Of a stretch of DNA of 64,000 nt, positions 1 through 8,398 are shown one piece after another. Source of the DNA: Pelobium manganitolerans (GTDB lineage: Bacteria; Bacteroidota; Bacteroidia; Sphingobacteriales; Sphingobacteriaceae); assembly GCF_003609575.1 (NCBI RefSeq), contig NZ_MBTA01000005.1, positions 63,819 through 127,818 of the forward strand, in the 5' to 3' direction. Position 1 is the first letter of the stretch. Every line of letters begins with the position of its first letter. The translations under genes and the position numbers were made by a program. The notes beneath the pieces are model-generated. The model searched no databases and was not told the DNA's origin. It was given only the letters and a program-made list of their open reading frames with translations.

Positions 1-117
1 AAGAAGGAAACATTTTTGAAACGCTTGTTTGAGCCAGATGATAAAGCCAAAGACAGCGTACAAAAAACGCCAAAGGAGCTAAGGCAAGAAAGGCGTGAGC
101 AAAGGCGCAGCCGTTAG
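1..117 (+). CDS. C-terminal end of an unidentified protein (partial)
   Basis: An open frame runs in from the left edge and stops at TAG 115-117, giving 38 residues. They are strongly charged and basic, ending in an Arg/Gln/Glu-rich tail (QERREQRRSR). This looks like the disordered cytoplasmic tail of a larger protein, but the part that would identify it lies outside the window. No function is assigned. The 81 bases up to the GH15 gene are AT-rich. Confidence 0.5.
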   Translation, partial: KKETFLKRLFEPDDKAKDSVQKTPKELRQERREQRRSR

Positions 118-198
118 TCATCCCCAAATTCCATAAATTTTTGCTAAATTATTAGCCTTAGGTATAATGCTTGTAAGGTTAACTAAAAAACAATTTTT

Positions 199-1998
199 AT
201 GGCAAGACACACTTATGATACTGGCCTGGTAGGCAACTGTTCTTTTTTAGCGCACATTCACAAAAACACCGACGTAAAGTGGATGTGTTGGCCGCGTTTT
301 GATAGTTCTTTTGTGTTTGGATCAATGCTAGACGATGAAGAAGGTGGCGAATTTTCTATTAAGCCTTCGGGCGCGTTCACATCGCATCAGTATTATCTGG
401 AAAATACCAACATCCTTTGTACCGAAGTAACAACAGAAACAGGCACCTATCGCGTAACAGATTTTGCACCACGTTTTCATCAATACGACAGGTATTTTAA
501 ACCCTTGATGCTGGTGCGTAAAATTGAATTGATAGACGGCAACCCACACATCAAAATAGTTTGTAAGCCGGTTTATAATTACGGCAAAACTAAGCTGAAA
601 GCCATTAGAGGAAGTAACCACGTAAACTTTGAGGGATGTGGCGAAAACATGCGTTTAACTACCGATGCTACCATATCTTACATTGTAGAAGATCAGTACT
701 TTATTTTAAAAGATACCAAATATGCGATTTTAACCTTTGGCGAACCTTTGGAGGCAGGGGCACAAGTTACAGCCGAAAGGTTTTTGAACGAAACTACCCA
801 GTATTGGCGAACATGGGTTAAACGCTCATCCATCGGAGAGTTTAACCAAGATTATGTCATCCGCTCTGCTTTAGCCCTAAAAATACATCAATACGAAGAT
901 ACCGGAGCCATTATCGCGGCAAGCACCACCAGTTTACCCGAATTTCCCGGCAGTGGGCGTAATTGGGATTACCGCTATTGTTGGTTGCGCGATACTTATT
1001 ATGTAATTACCGCTTTGCACCACATAGGGCACTTTGAAGAAACCGAACGGTATTTCGACTACATCACCGATATTTCTTTTGAAGAAGGTTTGCGCTACCA
1101 GCCCCTGTACAGTATATCGCGCCAAAAAGATTTAACAGAAAAAATTGCCGATAATTTAAAAGGTTATTTGGGCAATGGGCCGGTGCGCATAGGCAACCAA
1201 GCTTATGAGCATATCCAGAATGATATTTATGGGCAGGCTTTAATTTCTTTGTTGCCGCTTTATACCGACCATCGCTTTGTTTTTAGCGAGCGGAAAGATT
1301 CGGCGCATTTGGTACAAATGGCCTTAAAGCGGATTGAACATACTATAGACGAGCGCGATGCCGGAATTTGGGAGTTTAGAAACAGCGCCTACATGCATTG
1401 TTATAGCAATTTATTTCAGTGGGCGGGATGTAATGCCGCTTTTAAGATAGCGCAAACTATTGATGATAAAGAGCTGGAAGAAAAAGCCAAGCGACTGATG
1501 CAACGCGCCGCAGACCATATAGAAGCTTGTTATGATCCGGTGAGGAAAGTATATACGCACGCCGTAGGAAGCCCGTATCTGGATGCCAGCACCTTGCAGC
1601 TGATTATGATGAACTATCTAGACCCAGATTCCCAAAAAGCAAAGGACCATTTGGCAGCTCTAGAAAAAGAACTAAAAACGCCCGGAGGATTGTTTTACAG
1701 GTACCTGCACGAAGATGACTTTGGCAAGCCCGAGAGTACCTTTTTAATTTGCGCTTTTTGGTATGTAGAAGCCTTGGCCTGCGTTGGCCGCATTAAAGAT
1801 GCAGTAAGGGAGTTTGAAAAATTGATGCCTTACGCCAACCATTTACGCTTATTTAGCGAAGATGTGGACGAAACCGATGGCAGTATGTGGGGGAATTTTC
1901 CGCAAGCGTACAGCCATGTTGGGTTAATGAATGCCGCTTACAGAATTTCCAATAAATTGAATAAACCCTTGTACCTACCCTCAAAGGCTTTGGAGTAG
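199..1998 (+). CDS. glycoside hydrolase family 15 protein (glucoamylase/trehalase-like)
   Basis: A 599-residue cytoplasmic protein without a signal peptide. The N-terminal beta-rich half (about 1-220) opens with the family-typical DTGLVGNCSFLAHI and continues with MCWPRFDSSFVFG. The (alpha/alpha)6 catalytic half carries NWDYRYCWLRD at about residue 255 and GNFPQAYSHVGL near 570, both GH15 hallmarks. Bacterial GH15 proteins of this build are annotated as glucoamylases, and some family members are trehalases. The next gene, convergent and overlapping by 18 bp, makes trehalose, so trehalose or a related alpha-glucoside is the likeliest substrate; that is inference from context. The ATG at 199 directly precedes the conserved N-terminus. 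Confidence 0.88.
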   Translation: MARHTYDTGLVGNCSFLAHIHKNTDVKWMCWPRFDSSFVFGSMLDDEEGGEFSIKPSGAFTSHQYYLENTNILCTEVTTETGTYRVTDFAPRFHQYDRYFKPLMLVRKIELIDGNPHIKIVCKPVYNYGKTKLKAIRGSNHVNFEGCGENMRLTTDATISYIVEDQYFILKDTKYAILTFGEPLEAGAQVTAERFLNETTQYWRTWVKRSSIGEFNQDYVIRSALALKIHQYEDTGAIIAASTTSLPEFPGSGRNWDYRYCWLRDTYYVITALHHIGHFEETERYFDYITDISFEEGLRYQPLYSISRQKDLTEKIADNLKGYLGNGPVRIGNQAYEHIQNDIYGQALISLLPLYTDHRFVFSERKDSAHLVQMALKRIEHTIDERDAGIWEFRNSAYMHCYSNLFQWAGCNAAFKIAQTIDDKELEEKAKRLMQRAADHIEACYDPVRKVYTHAVGSPYLDASTLQLIMMNYLDPDSQKAKDHLAALEKELKTPGGLFYRYLHEDDFGKPESTFLICAFWYVEALACVGRIKDAVREFEKLMPYANHLRLFSEDVDETDGSMWGNFPQAYSHVGLMNAAYRISNKLNKPLYLPSKALE

Positions 1999-4146
1999 GT
2001 TACGGGCTTCAGCAACATTTTTGAGGTAGTAATTTGCCTCAGAAATGCTGCTTCCTATTTTTATCGTTATTGCAATGTCGTTTATTGCCGCAAAAATATC
2101 TTCATCTGTATGGTCATCGCCCATGGCTAAAATAAAATCAAATTCTTTGTTGTAAAGATATTCTAAGGTGGCTTTGCCTTTGTTTATTTCTGCATTTTTA
2201 ATTTCTACCACCTTGTTGCCGGGCAACAGCTGCAAATTAATTTCGCGGGTAAAATAGCGCATATTGCTAATTAGTTCATTTGCGCGCAACTCTCCCAAAC
2301 CTTTTTCTACTTTACGGTAATGCCAAGCCAAAGAGTACTTTTTCTCTTCAATAAAACTGCCGGGCGTACGGTCCGAGTAGCTTTCTAACATCGGCCTCAC
2401 AGTGCTTTTCCATTTATCAGAAAGGTTGGGTGTTTCTGTCCATTGCTGGCCATCAACTTTGCGCCAAGCGCCATGTTCTGCAATTAAATCCACCGGCATG
2501 TGACCAAACCATTGTTCTAAATTATCGTGCTTTCTGCCGCTTATAATCACCACTTGGTTGCGGTCGTCATTACTTAATTTGGTGATTAGTTGGTAAAGTT
2601 CTTGATCTGGCGAAGCATCGTTAATGTTAGCTTTAAAGTTTACCAAAGTGCCATCGTAATCCAAAAATAAAGCACGCTTTTTGGCGGCGCTCATTTTAGC
2701 ACCAAAAGAAGCCAATAAATCTTTGTTCACATGCCTAGCCCGTCTTGATTGTTCTGTCTCTTTTACTTCTTTCAGTTGGTCCATAAATATTTTTACCCAG
2801 TGTTTAATATCAAATTTTGTAACCGTTTGTTTTAAGCTCTCCATACGGCTTGTTTGTTCGGAGGCGGGCATCTCTAAAGCCTCCACAATAGCATCGCTAA
2901 GTTCGCCTAAATTGTTTGGGTTTACAATTAGGGCGTCTGTAAGTTCTTTGGATGCGCCTGCCATCTCACTTAAAATCAATACACCATCATTATTTGTACG
3001 GCTGGCAATATATTCTTTGCTCACCAGGTTCATACCATCCCGCATAGGCGTTACCAAGCATATTTCAGATTTGCTGTACAAGGCAGAAAGTTGCTCAATT
3101 GGGAAGGACCGGTAAAAGTAATGGATAGGGTGCCAGCTTGCCGTGCGGAAGCGGGCGTTAATGTTGCCCACCAATTTATCTATCTGGTCCCGCAGTTCGG
3201 CGTACTGAGGGATGGTGTCGCGGGATGGCACTACAATCATGTGAAGGCATATCTGCTCTATATATTTTGGATGGTCCAGCAATACTTTCTCAAAAGCTTG
3301 TAGCCTTTGTGTAATGCCTTTGCTGTAATCTAAACGGTCAATAGAAAGCACTATTTTTTTGCATCCAAGCGCGTCATCGTAGTTTTTTATAATTTCTAAA
3401 ACTTCAGGGCTGGATGGCAGGCTGTTGAATTTGTCCGCATCAATCCCCATCGGAAAGGCATCTACGGTAATGTTACGGTCGTCCGTATGGATAACGTTAG
3501 CGGTAGTTTGTACCGGTAAAAGCCGTTCGGCCGCACTGGTAAAGTGGCGCACGTCATCAAAAGTATGGAAGCCAATTAAATCCGACCCTAACATTCCGTC
3601 CAGCAAGTTTTTGCGCCAAGGTATTAGGCGAAAAAGTTCGTACGAAGGGAAGGGGATATGCTGGAAAAAACCTATGGTGGCATCCGGAAGTTCTTGCCTA
3701 ACCAATCCCGGCAACAATAAAAGTTGGTAATCGTGTATCCAAATCACATCGTTTGGCTCGGCAAAAGCCAAAACCCTTTCTTTAAATTTCTGATTAACAG
3801 ACTGGTAACTATCCCAATAGCTCTGCTCGTACTGGGCGTAGGTAGACATGTAGTGGAAAATAGGCCAAAGCGTTTCGTTAGAAAAGCCTTCGTAATAAAG
3901 GTGGATTTCTTCTTCGCTTAAAAAAACAGGAGCTAGATTTTCTTTTGATAAGCGGTCTTTTATAATACTTTCGTCTTCTTTAGGCACATCCATTCCGCAC
4001 CAGCCTATCCATAAGTTGTTGCCTTGTTTATAAACCGAACCTAACCCGGTAGCCAATCCTCCTTCGCTCATTTTCAGCTCATAACTGCCATCTTCTCTGC
4101 TTATTTTAACGGGTAGCCGGTTAGATACGATAATTGTTTTGCTCAT
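1981..4146 (-). CDS. bifunctional trehalose-6-phosphate synthase/phosphatase
   Basis: A 721-residue fusion. The N-terminal GT20 domain (about 1-470) starts with IIVSNRLPVKI and has HDYQLLLLPG (about 135) and GFFQHIPFPS; it joins UDP- or ADP-glucose to glucose-6-phosphate. The C-terminal HAD phosphatase (about 490-721) has motif I LDYDGTL (about 495) and the metal motif GDDHTDED (about 674); it removes the phosphate to give trehalose. Both halves look complete, so one polypeptide could carry the whole OtsA-OtsB pathway. The 3' end overlaps the convergent GH15 gene by 18 bp, and the start shares a 162-bp intergenic region with the divergent mscS-type gene. Confidence 0.93.
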   Translation of the reverse strand: MSKTIIVSNRLPVKISREDGSYELKMSEGGLATGLGSVYKQGNNLWIGWCGMDVPKEDESIIKDRLSKENLAPVFLSEEEIHLYYEGFSNETLWPIFHYMSTYAQYEQSYWDSYQSVNQKFKERVLAFAEPNDVIWIHDYQLLLLPGLVRQELPDATIGFFQHIPFPSYELFRLIPWRKNLLDGMLGSDLIGFHTFDDVRHFTSAAERLLPVQTTANVIHTDDRNITVDAFPMGIDADKFNSLPSSPEVLEIIKNYDDALGCKKIVLSIDRLDYSKGITQRLQAFEKVLLDHPKYIEQICLHMIVVPSRDTIPQYAELRDQIDKLVGNINARFRTASWHPIHYFYRSFPIEQLSALYSKSEICLVTPMRDGMNLVSKEYIASRTNNDGVLILSEMAGASKELTDALIVNPNNLGELSDAIVEALEMPASEQTSRMESLKQTVTKFDIKHWVKIFMDQLKEVKETEQSRRARHVNKDLLASFGAKMSAAKKRALFLDYDGTLVNFKANINDASPDQELYQLITKLSNDDRNQVVIISGRKHDNLEQWFGHMPVDLIAEHGAWRKVDGQQWTETPNLSDKWKSTVRPMLESYSDRTPGSFIEEKKYSLAWHYRKVEKGLGELRANELISNMRYFTREINLQLLPGNKVVEIKNAEINKGKATLEYLYNKEFDFILAMGDDHTDEDIFAAINDIAITIKIGSSISEANYYLKNVAEARNLLQSL

Positions 4147-4234
4147 ATATGCTTTTTTAGTAGTGTACTATAACCTAACAATAACCCAACCAAAAGCCTA
4201 TGAAAGTGTTAAAAAAGTGAAAAAATGTTAAAAA

Positions 4235-4279
4235 ACTGGCGTGTTTTTAACAAAAATAATTTTTTACTGGCGTGTTTTT
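4235..4279. promoter_or_regulatory. pair of 14-bp direct repeats, candidate operator
   Basis: ACTGGCGTGTTTTT occurs at 4235-4248 and again at 4266-4279, exactly 31 bp apart (about three helical turns), so a protein could bind both on one face of the DNA. The first copy lies inside a perfect inverted repeat, GTTAAAAA...TTTTTAAC with a 9-bp spacer. The pair sits between the divergent trehalose synthase and mscS-type genes and could control either. Regulation is inferred; the repeats are seen directly. Confidence 0.45.
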
Positions 4280-4308
4280 TGTTTAAATGATAATTTAATA
4301 TTTGTGCT

Positions 4309-5394
4309 ATGATTAAACTTGTTTCAGAAAACGATTTTTGGGGAATTCCTAACTGGCTGTTTGACATCATCATTATTGTAGTAGCAATACTGGCGGGCTT
4401 GGTTTTAAAGTATATTTTAATGGCGCTAACGCGATATTATAAAAGCCGCAGCACCTTCTCTTTCTTAAGATCGTCAGTGTTGCACCTGGGCCGTCCACTG
4501 AATGTTTTTTTGCCTCTGGTTTTCTTAAACATCACCAAAACATTGATGGTTTTGCCGCCAAGAATGCTGGCAGTTTATTTTAAGCTTTTAGAAATTGGAC
4601 TGATTGTAGCTTTTGCCTACATATTGGTAAATTTAATCGACGTTTTCCAAGACTTTGTTTTTTCCTCTTATGATTTAAAAAAAGCCGATAACCTGCGCGA
4701 GCGGAAAGTGCGCACCCAATTGCAGTTTATCCGGAAAATTTTGGTTGCGGTAGTGCTTACATTAACCGTGGCTGCGGTGTTGTTTAGCTTTGAGGGTATG
4801 CGAAAACTTGGCGCAGGGTTGTTAACCGGTGTGGGCGTAGGCGGTATCATCATCGGGTTTGCAGCGCAACGTTCTTTATCTAATTTCTTGGCCGGACTTC
4901 AGATTGCGTTTACCCAACCCATCCGTATAGACGACGTTTTGGTGGTAGAAGGAGAATGGGGCAGGGTAGAAGAAATTACCCTCACCTACGTTGTGGTAAA
5001 TATCTGGGATCAGCGCCGGTTAATTTTGCCCATTAATTATTTTATAGAAAAGCCTTTTCAAAACTGGACACGTACCAGCGCAGAGATATTAGGGACGGTG
5101 TTTATTTACGCAGATTACAGTTTGCCTTTAGATGCTTTGCGTGCCGAGTTTGACCGCTTGGTAAGCGGCCATCCCCTATGGGATAAAAAAGTAAAAGTGG
5201 TACAACTTACAGATGCCAAAGAAAATGTGGTAGAAATAAGATGCCTTGTAAGTGCGGCCAACTCGGGCCAAGCGTTTGATTTGCGCTGTTTTGTGCGCGA
5301 AAATCTAATCCATTTTATCCAAAAAAATTATCCTGAATCTTTACCTAAAGTAAGGGCGAGCTTAGAACCTATCAAACAGCTACCATCATCATAG
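4309..5394 (+). CDS. mechanosensitive ion channel, MscS family
   Basis: A 361-residue inner-membrane protein. Three or four hydrophobic segments fill the first 190 residues. The last is the glycine/alanine-rich pore helix with GVGVGGIIIGFAAQ at about residue 174, running into SLSNFLAGLQIAFTQPIRIDD, which starts the MscS beta domain; a C-terminal alpha/beta domain follows. MscS channels open under hypo-osmotic shock and release small solutes. It lies divergent from the trehalose synthase with repeated sequence elements between them. The start follows AATATTTG, which resembles the Bacteroidetes -7 box. Confidence 0.92.
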   Translation: MIKLVSENDFWGIPNWLFDIIIIVVAILAGLVLKYILMALTRYYKSRSTFSFLRSSVLHLGRPLNVFLPLVFLNITKTLMVLPPRMLAVYFKLLEIGLIVAFAYILVNLIDVFQDFVFSSYDLKKADNLRERKVRTQLQFIRKILVAVVLTLTVAAVLFSFEGMRKLGAGLLTGVGVGGIIIGFAAQRSLSNFLAGLQIAFTQPIRIDDVLVVEGEWGRVEEITLTYVVVNIWDQRRLILPINYFIEKPFQNWTRTSAEILGTVFIYADYSLPLDALRAEFDRLVSGHPLWDKKVKVVQLTDAKENVVEIRCLVSAANSGQAFDLRCFVRENLIHFIQKNYPESLPKVRASLEPIKQLPSS

Positions 5395-5425
5395 CGTCAA
5401 TATTGAAGGGATCTTCTATTTTAGA

Positions 5426-5459
5426 TGTTTAAACATTTATTTTTGTGTTTAAACATTTA
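5426..5459 (+). promoter_or_regulatory. nitroreductase promoter flanked by two palindromic operators
   Basis: TGTTTAAACATTTA is repeated exactly at 5426-5439 and 5446-5459, a 20-bp period (about two helical turns). Each copy contains the perfect 10-bp palindrome TGTTTAAACA. A -7 box, TATTTTTG (5438-5445), lies between them, so a dimeric regulator bound to both copies would cover the promoter and the transcription start. MarR-, TetR- or HxlR-type repressors commonly control nitroreductases through such sites; the regulator is not in the window. Confidence 0.6.
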
Positions 5460-5461
5460 AA

Positions 5462-6097
5462 ATGATGGAACAAGTTATAGAATCACTAAAATGGCGTTAC
5501 GCAACAAAATCGTTCGACGCTGATAAACAACTGTCAGAATCGCAGTTAAACATTTTAAAAAACGCAGTTCAGTTGGCGCCAAGCTCATTTGGTTTGCAGC
5601 CGTACCAAGTGGTGGTAGTGCAAAATAAAGAGGTGAAACAGCAGTTAAGAACTGCCGCTTTTAATCAGACGCAGTTAGAAGATGCCTCGCATATTTTTGT
5701 GTTTGCCATTGAAAAACAATATGCAGCTAAACATGTAGATGCGTTTATTGCTAACGTAGCCAACACCAGAAACACCAGCGTAGAAAGCTTAAAGGGCTTT
5801 GAAGATTTATTGAAAACAACCGTCAATTCCAGGTCAGCCGAGGAGCTAGACGCTTGGAACAGCAAACAAGCCTATATTGGTTTGGGTATTTTGTTAGAAA
5901 CCGCTGCGCTTTATAATATTGATGCCTGCCCAATGGAGGGTTTTAATGCGACAGAATTTAACAGGATTTTAGGTTTGGATGAGCGTAATTTGCATGCGGT
6001 TGCCATTGCTGCTGTAGGTTTTAGGTCGGATGACGATAAATATCAGCATTATGCTAAAGTGAGAAAATCGTACGACGATTTATTCATCCATATTTAA
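5462..6097 (+). CDS. NAD(P)H-dependent nitroreductase family oxidoreductase
   Basis: A 211-residue soluble flavoprotein of the NfsB-like nitroreductase family. It starts with the FMN-binding signature LKWRYATKSFD, followed by LAPSSFGLQPYQVVVV, and has the late motif CPMEGF that lines the flavin site. Such enzymes use NAD(P)H to reduce nitro groups or quinones; the natural substrate is unknown. Two consecutive ATG codons (5462 and 5465) could start it. It is transcribed alone and probably switched by the duplicated palindrome directly upstream, which suggests induction by a toxic electrophile or redox signal. Confidence 0.9.
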   Translation: MMEQVIESLKWRYATKSFDADKQLSESQLNILKNAVQLAPSSFGLQPYQVVVVQNKEVKQQLRTAAFNQTQLEDASHIFVFAIEKQYAAKHVDAFIANVANTRNTSVESLKGFEDLLKTTVNSRSAEELDAWNSKQAYIGLGILLETAALYNIDACPMEGFNATEFNRILGLDERNLHAVAIAAVGFRSDDDKYQHYAKVRKSYDDLFIHI

Positions 6098-6120
6098 CAC
6101 AGAACAACTCGGGCAATAGC

Positions 6121-6618
6121 TTAAAAGCTTTGCTTGAGTTTTTCTATTGCGTTTTGTAGCCTATTCAATTGGCTAACCTCAACGTTTTTCATCGGGATTT
6201 TTATCTCCTCCAACATCTCGTCTACATTTCCGTTTTTATCGTTATACGTCTGATAAATTACCGTTTCTTCCGGAAATTTTAGCACCAGCCAGCCTTTGGT
6301 TTCATCACCTAAATACTCCAAATCTTTCAGCTGATCTAGCTTTACGCTGTAATATTCGGTTTTATCGTTATTGATGCGGCGGTACCGTACAAAACCATTT
6401 TCAGAAATTTCAAAACTGGCGCTTTTTGCCCCTGCTTCTTGCTCGGCTTGGTGCATTTTATATTGCGCTATCACCTCTTGCTTAGCGGCAGACAAACTCA
6501 GCTCATCCGCATTTTGCAAAAGAAAGGAGCCTATAACAATCAGCAAGTTAGGGGAAAGCGACAAAGCCATAGCTAAAATTATTTCAAAGCCGCGCATTGC
6601 TGAAATTAATTTATCCAC
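6121..6618 (-). CDS. hypothetical protein with one N-terminal membrane segment
   Basis: 165 residues of unrecognised family. A short N-terminus is followed by one hydrophobic segment (about residues 10-34, IILAMALSLSPNLLIVIGSFLL) and then a charged soluble domain that alternates strand-like stretches with Lys/Glu-rich helices. The build suggests a membrane-anchored protein; which side the soluble part faces is not clear. It converges on the nitroreductase with only 23 bp between stops and is divergent from the next gene. No function is proposed. Confidence 0.65.
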   Translation of the reverse strand: MDKLISAMRGFEIILAMALSLSPNLLIVIGSFLLQNADELSLSAAKQEVIAQYKMHQAEQEAGAKSASFEISENGFVRYRRINNDKTEYYSVKLDQLKDLEYLGDETKGWLVLKFPEETVIYQTYNDKNGNVDEMLEEIKIPMKNVEVSQLNRLQNAIEKLKQSF

Positions 6619-6669
6619 TTTTTAACATCAAAATGAAGATGCATTAATTAGGCTAATTGAAATATAACG

Positions 6670-6677
6670 TATTTTTG
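6670..6677 (+). promoter_or_regulatory. -7 box for the gene at 6681
   Basis: TATTTTTG matches TAnnTTTG and ends 3 bp before the ATG at 6681, implying a leaderless or nearly leaderless transcript. It also argues against the in-frame TTG at 6657, which would lie upstream of the promoter box. Confidence 0.5.
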
Positions 6678-6680
6678 TGC

Positions 6681-7151
6681 ATGATTAATCCACAATCAAG
6701 GGTATGGATATACCAAGCCAACCAAGAGCTTAATAACGATGTACTGCAGGAAATTTCTGCAATTTTAAATCAGTTTACCACTTCTTGGACTGCCCACAAC
6801 CAAGCTTTAAAGGCTTTTTTTGAGATAAAATACAAACGCTTTATTGTTTTAGTTGTTGATGAAACACAGGCCGGCGCAAGCGGTTGCTCCATTGATAAAT
6901 CGGTACATTTAATGAAAGAGCTGGAGCAGAAATACAACATCAGCCTTTTAGATCGGTTTAATATTGCTTACCGCGAAGGTGATACCGTAAAATCTACCGA
7001 CCGTGCCGGATTTGAGAAATTGCTAGAGCAGGGAGTCGTAAATGCATCGACCATCGTGTTTAACAATATGGTGAGCACTTATCAAGATTATCAGAGCAAT
7101 TGGGAAACGGCCGCTGCAAAAAGTTGGCACAATAATGTTTTTGCACTGTAA
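6681..7151 (+). CDS. conserved small soluble protein, function unknown
   Basis: 156 residues from the ATG at 6681 (MINPQSRVWIYQANQEL). An in-frame TTG at 6657 would add eight residues but lies upstream of the -7 box. The protein has an alpha/beta look, with the well-conserved-looking core VLVVDETQAGASGCSIDKSV around residue 65. I recall relatives across Bacteroidetes that are labelled 'ABC transporter ATPase', but no Walker A, ABC signature or Walker B motif is present here, so that label looks wrong. It is tail-to-tail with mtgA (15 bp between). Confidence 0.7.
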   Translation: MINPQSRVWIYQANQELNNDVLQEISAILNQFTTSWTAHNQALKAFFEIKYKRFIVLVVDETQAGASGCSIDKSVHLMKELEQKYNISLLDRFNIAYREGDTVKSTDRAGFEKLLEQGVVNASTIVFNNMVSTYQDYQSNWETAAAKSWHNNVFAL

Positions 7152-7166
7152 TCGCGTTTTACAGGT

Positions 7167-7874
7167 TTAAAATTCTATTTTGCCCAAATTACGCATGTTG
7201 CGCAGTATCAGATATTGGCGGTGCGATAAATAATTGGTAGGTTTCGCCGGCGACCATTTTCTGGGATTGGGCAAAACAGCAATTAACAGGGCGGCCTGTG
7301 CTTTAGAAAGGCTGCTTGCAGATTTTCCATAATATTTTTGGCAGGCTTTTTCTGCACCGTACACACCGTCGCCCATTTCAATTACGTTCAGGTAAACCTC
7401 CAAAATGCGGTTTTTGCTCCAACAAAGTTCTATCAAAAAAGTAAAATAGGCCTCAAAACCTTTGCGGATGTAAGAGCGTCCGGGCCAAAGAAAAACATTT
7501 TTTGCCGTCTGTTGGCTAATAGTGCTGCCACCGCGTAGCTTTTTGCTTTTTTGGTTTTTCTTAAAAGCTTTTTGCATGGCTTCAAAATCAAAACCGTTGT
7601 GTTGCATAAAATTGGCATCTTCACCGGCGATTGCTGCTTTTTTGAGGTTGTTAGATAGCTCGTCGAAACTTAGCCACTGCTTATCTATTTTAAAGCTTTT
7701 GCCATCGGCTTTACGCTCAAAACCGCGCTGCACCATTAAATAGGTGATGGGCGGATTTATAAACTTGTAAAGCAACACCCAGCCTAAAGTAATTCCCAAA
7801 AAATAAAGCAATATTTTAAGCATCCATTTGGCAAGGCGCTGTCCTAAAGTGTTATGTTTTTTTGATTTGGGCAT
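7167..7874 (-). CDS. mtgA: monofunctional peptidoglycan glycosyltransferase
   Basis: 235 residues: one N-terminal membrane anchor (about 16-36) followed by a GT51 transglycosylase domain that polymerises lipid II into glycan strands. Visible motifs are IAGEDANFMQHNGFD (catalytic Glu at about residue 87), GGSTISQQTAKNVFLWPGRS, KNRILEVYLNVIEMG, and a C-terminal QAALLIAVLPNPRKWSP. There is no penicillin-binding transpeptidase domain, which fits the monofunctional class. It lies downstream of rplI on the same strand behind a hairpin terminator, so it probably has its own promoter. Confidence 0.93.
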   Translation of the reverse strand: MPKSKKHNTLGQRLAKWMLKILLYFLGITLGWVLLYKFINPPITYLMVQRGFERKADGKSFKIDKQWLSFDELSNNLKKAAIAGEDANFMQHNGFDFEAMQKAFKKNQKSKKLRGGSTISQQTAKNVFLWPGRSYIRKGFEAYFTFLIELCWSKNRILEVYLNVIEMGDGVYGAEKACQKYYGKSASSLSKAQAALLIAVLPNPRKWSPAKPTNYLSHRQYLILRNMRNLGKIEF

Positions 7875-7887
7875 ATGGGGCGAAAAT

Positions 7888-7921
7888 AAAAAATGCTTCC
7901 TGAATTAACAGAAAGCATTTT
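7888..7921 (-). terminator. hairpin terminator of the rpsF-rpsR-rplI operon
   Basis: AAAATGCTT (7890-7898) and AAGCATTTT (7913-7921) form a perfect 9-bp stem with a 14-base loop, 22 bp after the rplI stop. The A/T ends make it U-rich on the minus-strand transcript. It separates the ribosomal operon from mtgA. Confidence 0.6.
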
Positions 7922-7942
7922 ATGAATTGCTGTTAAGCTTAG

Positions 7943-8386
7943 TTACTCGGCTACAACATTAAAAGGAACTTGTACTTTAACCTCTTTGTGCAAGTTTAAG
8001 TTGGCCACATATTCGCCAACAAATTTCACGTCAGATTCAAAAGTAATTCTTCTTCTGTCAACCTCAAAGCCTAATTTTTTCAATGCATCAGCCACTTGGA
8101 TTGTGTTTACTGCACCAAATATTTTACCGCTTTCGCCTGCTTTAGCGCCAATGTTCAAGGTAACACCTTCTAATTTAGCGGCAGTAGCTTCTGCGTCTTT
8201 TTTGATTTTCTCTTGTTTAAACTGAGCTTGTTTAATGTTTTCAGCTAAAACTTTTTTTGCCGACTCGGTTGCTAAAATAGCCTGTCCGGTAGGGATTAAA
8301 TAGTTACGACCAAATCCAGGCTTTACGTTTACGATATCGTCTTTTTCGCCTAATTTTTTTACGTCTTGTTTTAAAATGATTTCCAT
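7943..8386 (-). CDS. rplI: 50S ribosomal protein bL9
   Basis: 147 residues, the normal length. The N-terminal rRNA-binding domain reads MEIILKQDVKKLGEKDDIVNVKPGFGRNYLIP, which includes the bL9 signature, and is followed by the long connecting helix and the C-terminal domain. It is the last gene of rpsF-rpsR-rplI. The start is preceded by AAGGAGG (8394-8400, minus strand), a canonical Shine-Dalgarno sequence that is uncommon in this phylum and may raise its translation relative to the upstream genes. Confidence 0.97.
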   Translation of the reverse strand: MEIILKQDVKKLGEKDDIVNVKPGFGRNYLIPTGQAILATESAKKVLAENIKQAQFKQEKIKKDAEATAAKLEGVTLNIGAKAGESGKIFGAVNTIQVADALKKLGFEVDRRRITFESDVKFVGEYVANLNLHKEVKVQVPFNVVAE

Positions 8387-8398
8387 GTCAGCCCCTCC

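Noticed and set aside
141-168. TTGCTA-N16-TATAAT, a sigma70-like promoter before the GH15 gene
   Set aside because: Enteric-type promoter boxes are not expected to be used by the Bacteroidetes primary sigma factor, and the DNA is AT-rich; kept only as a note.
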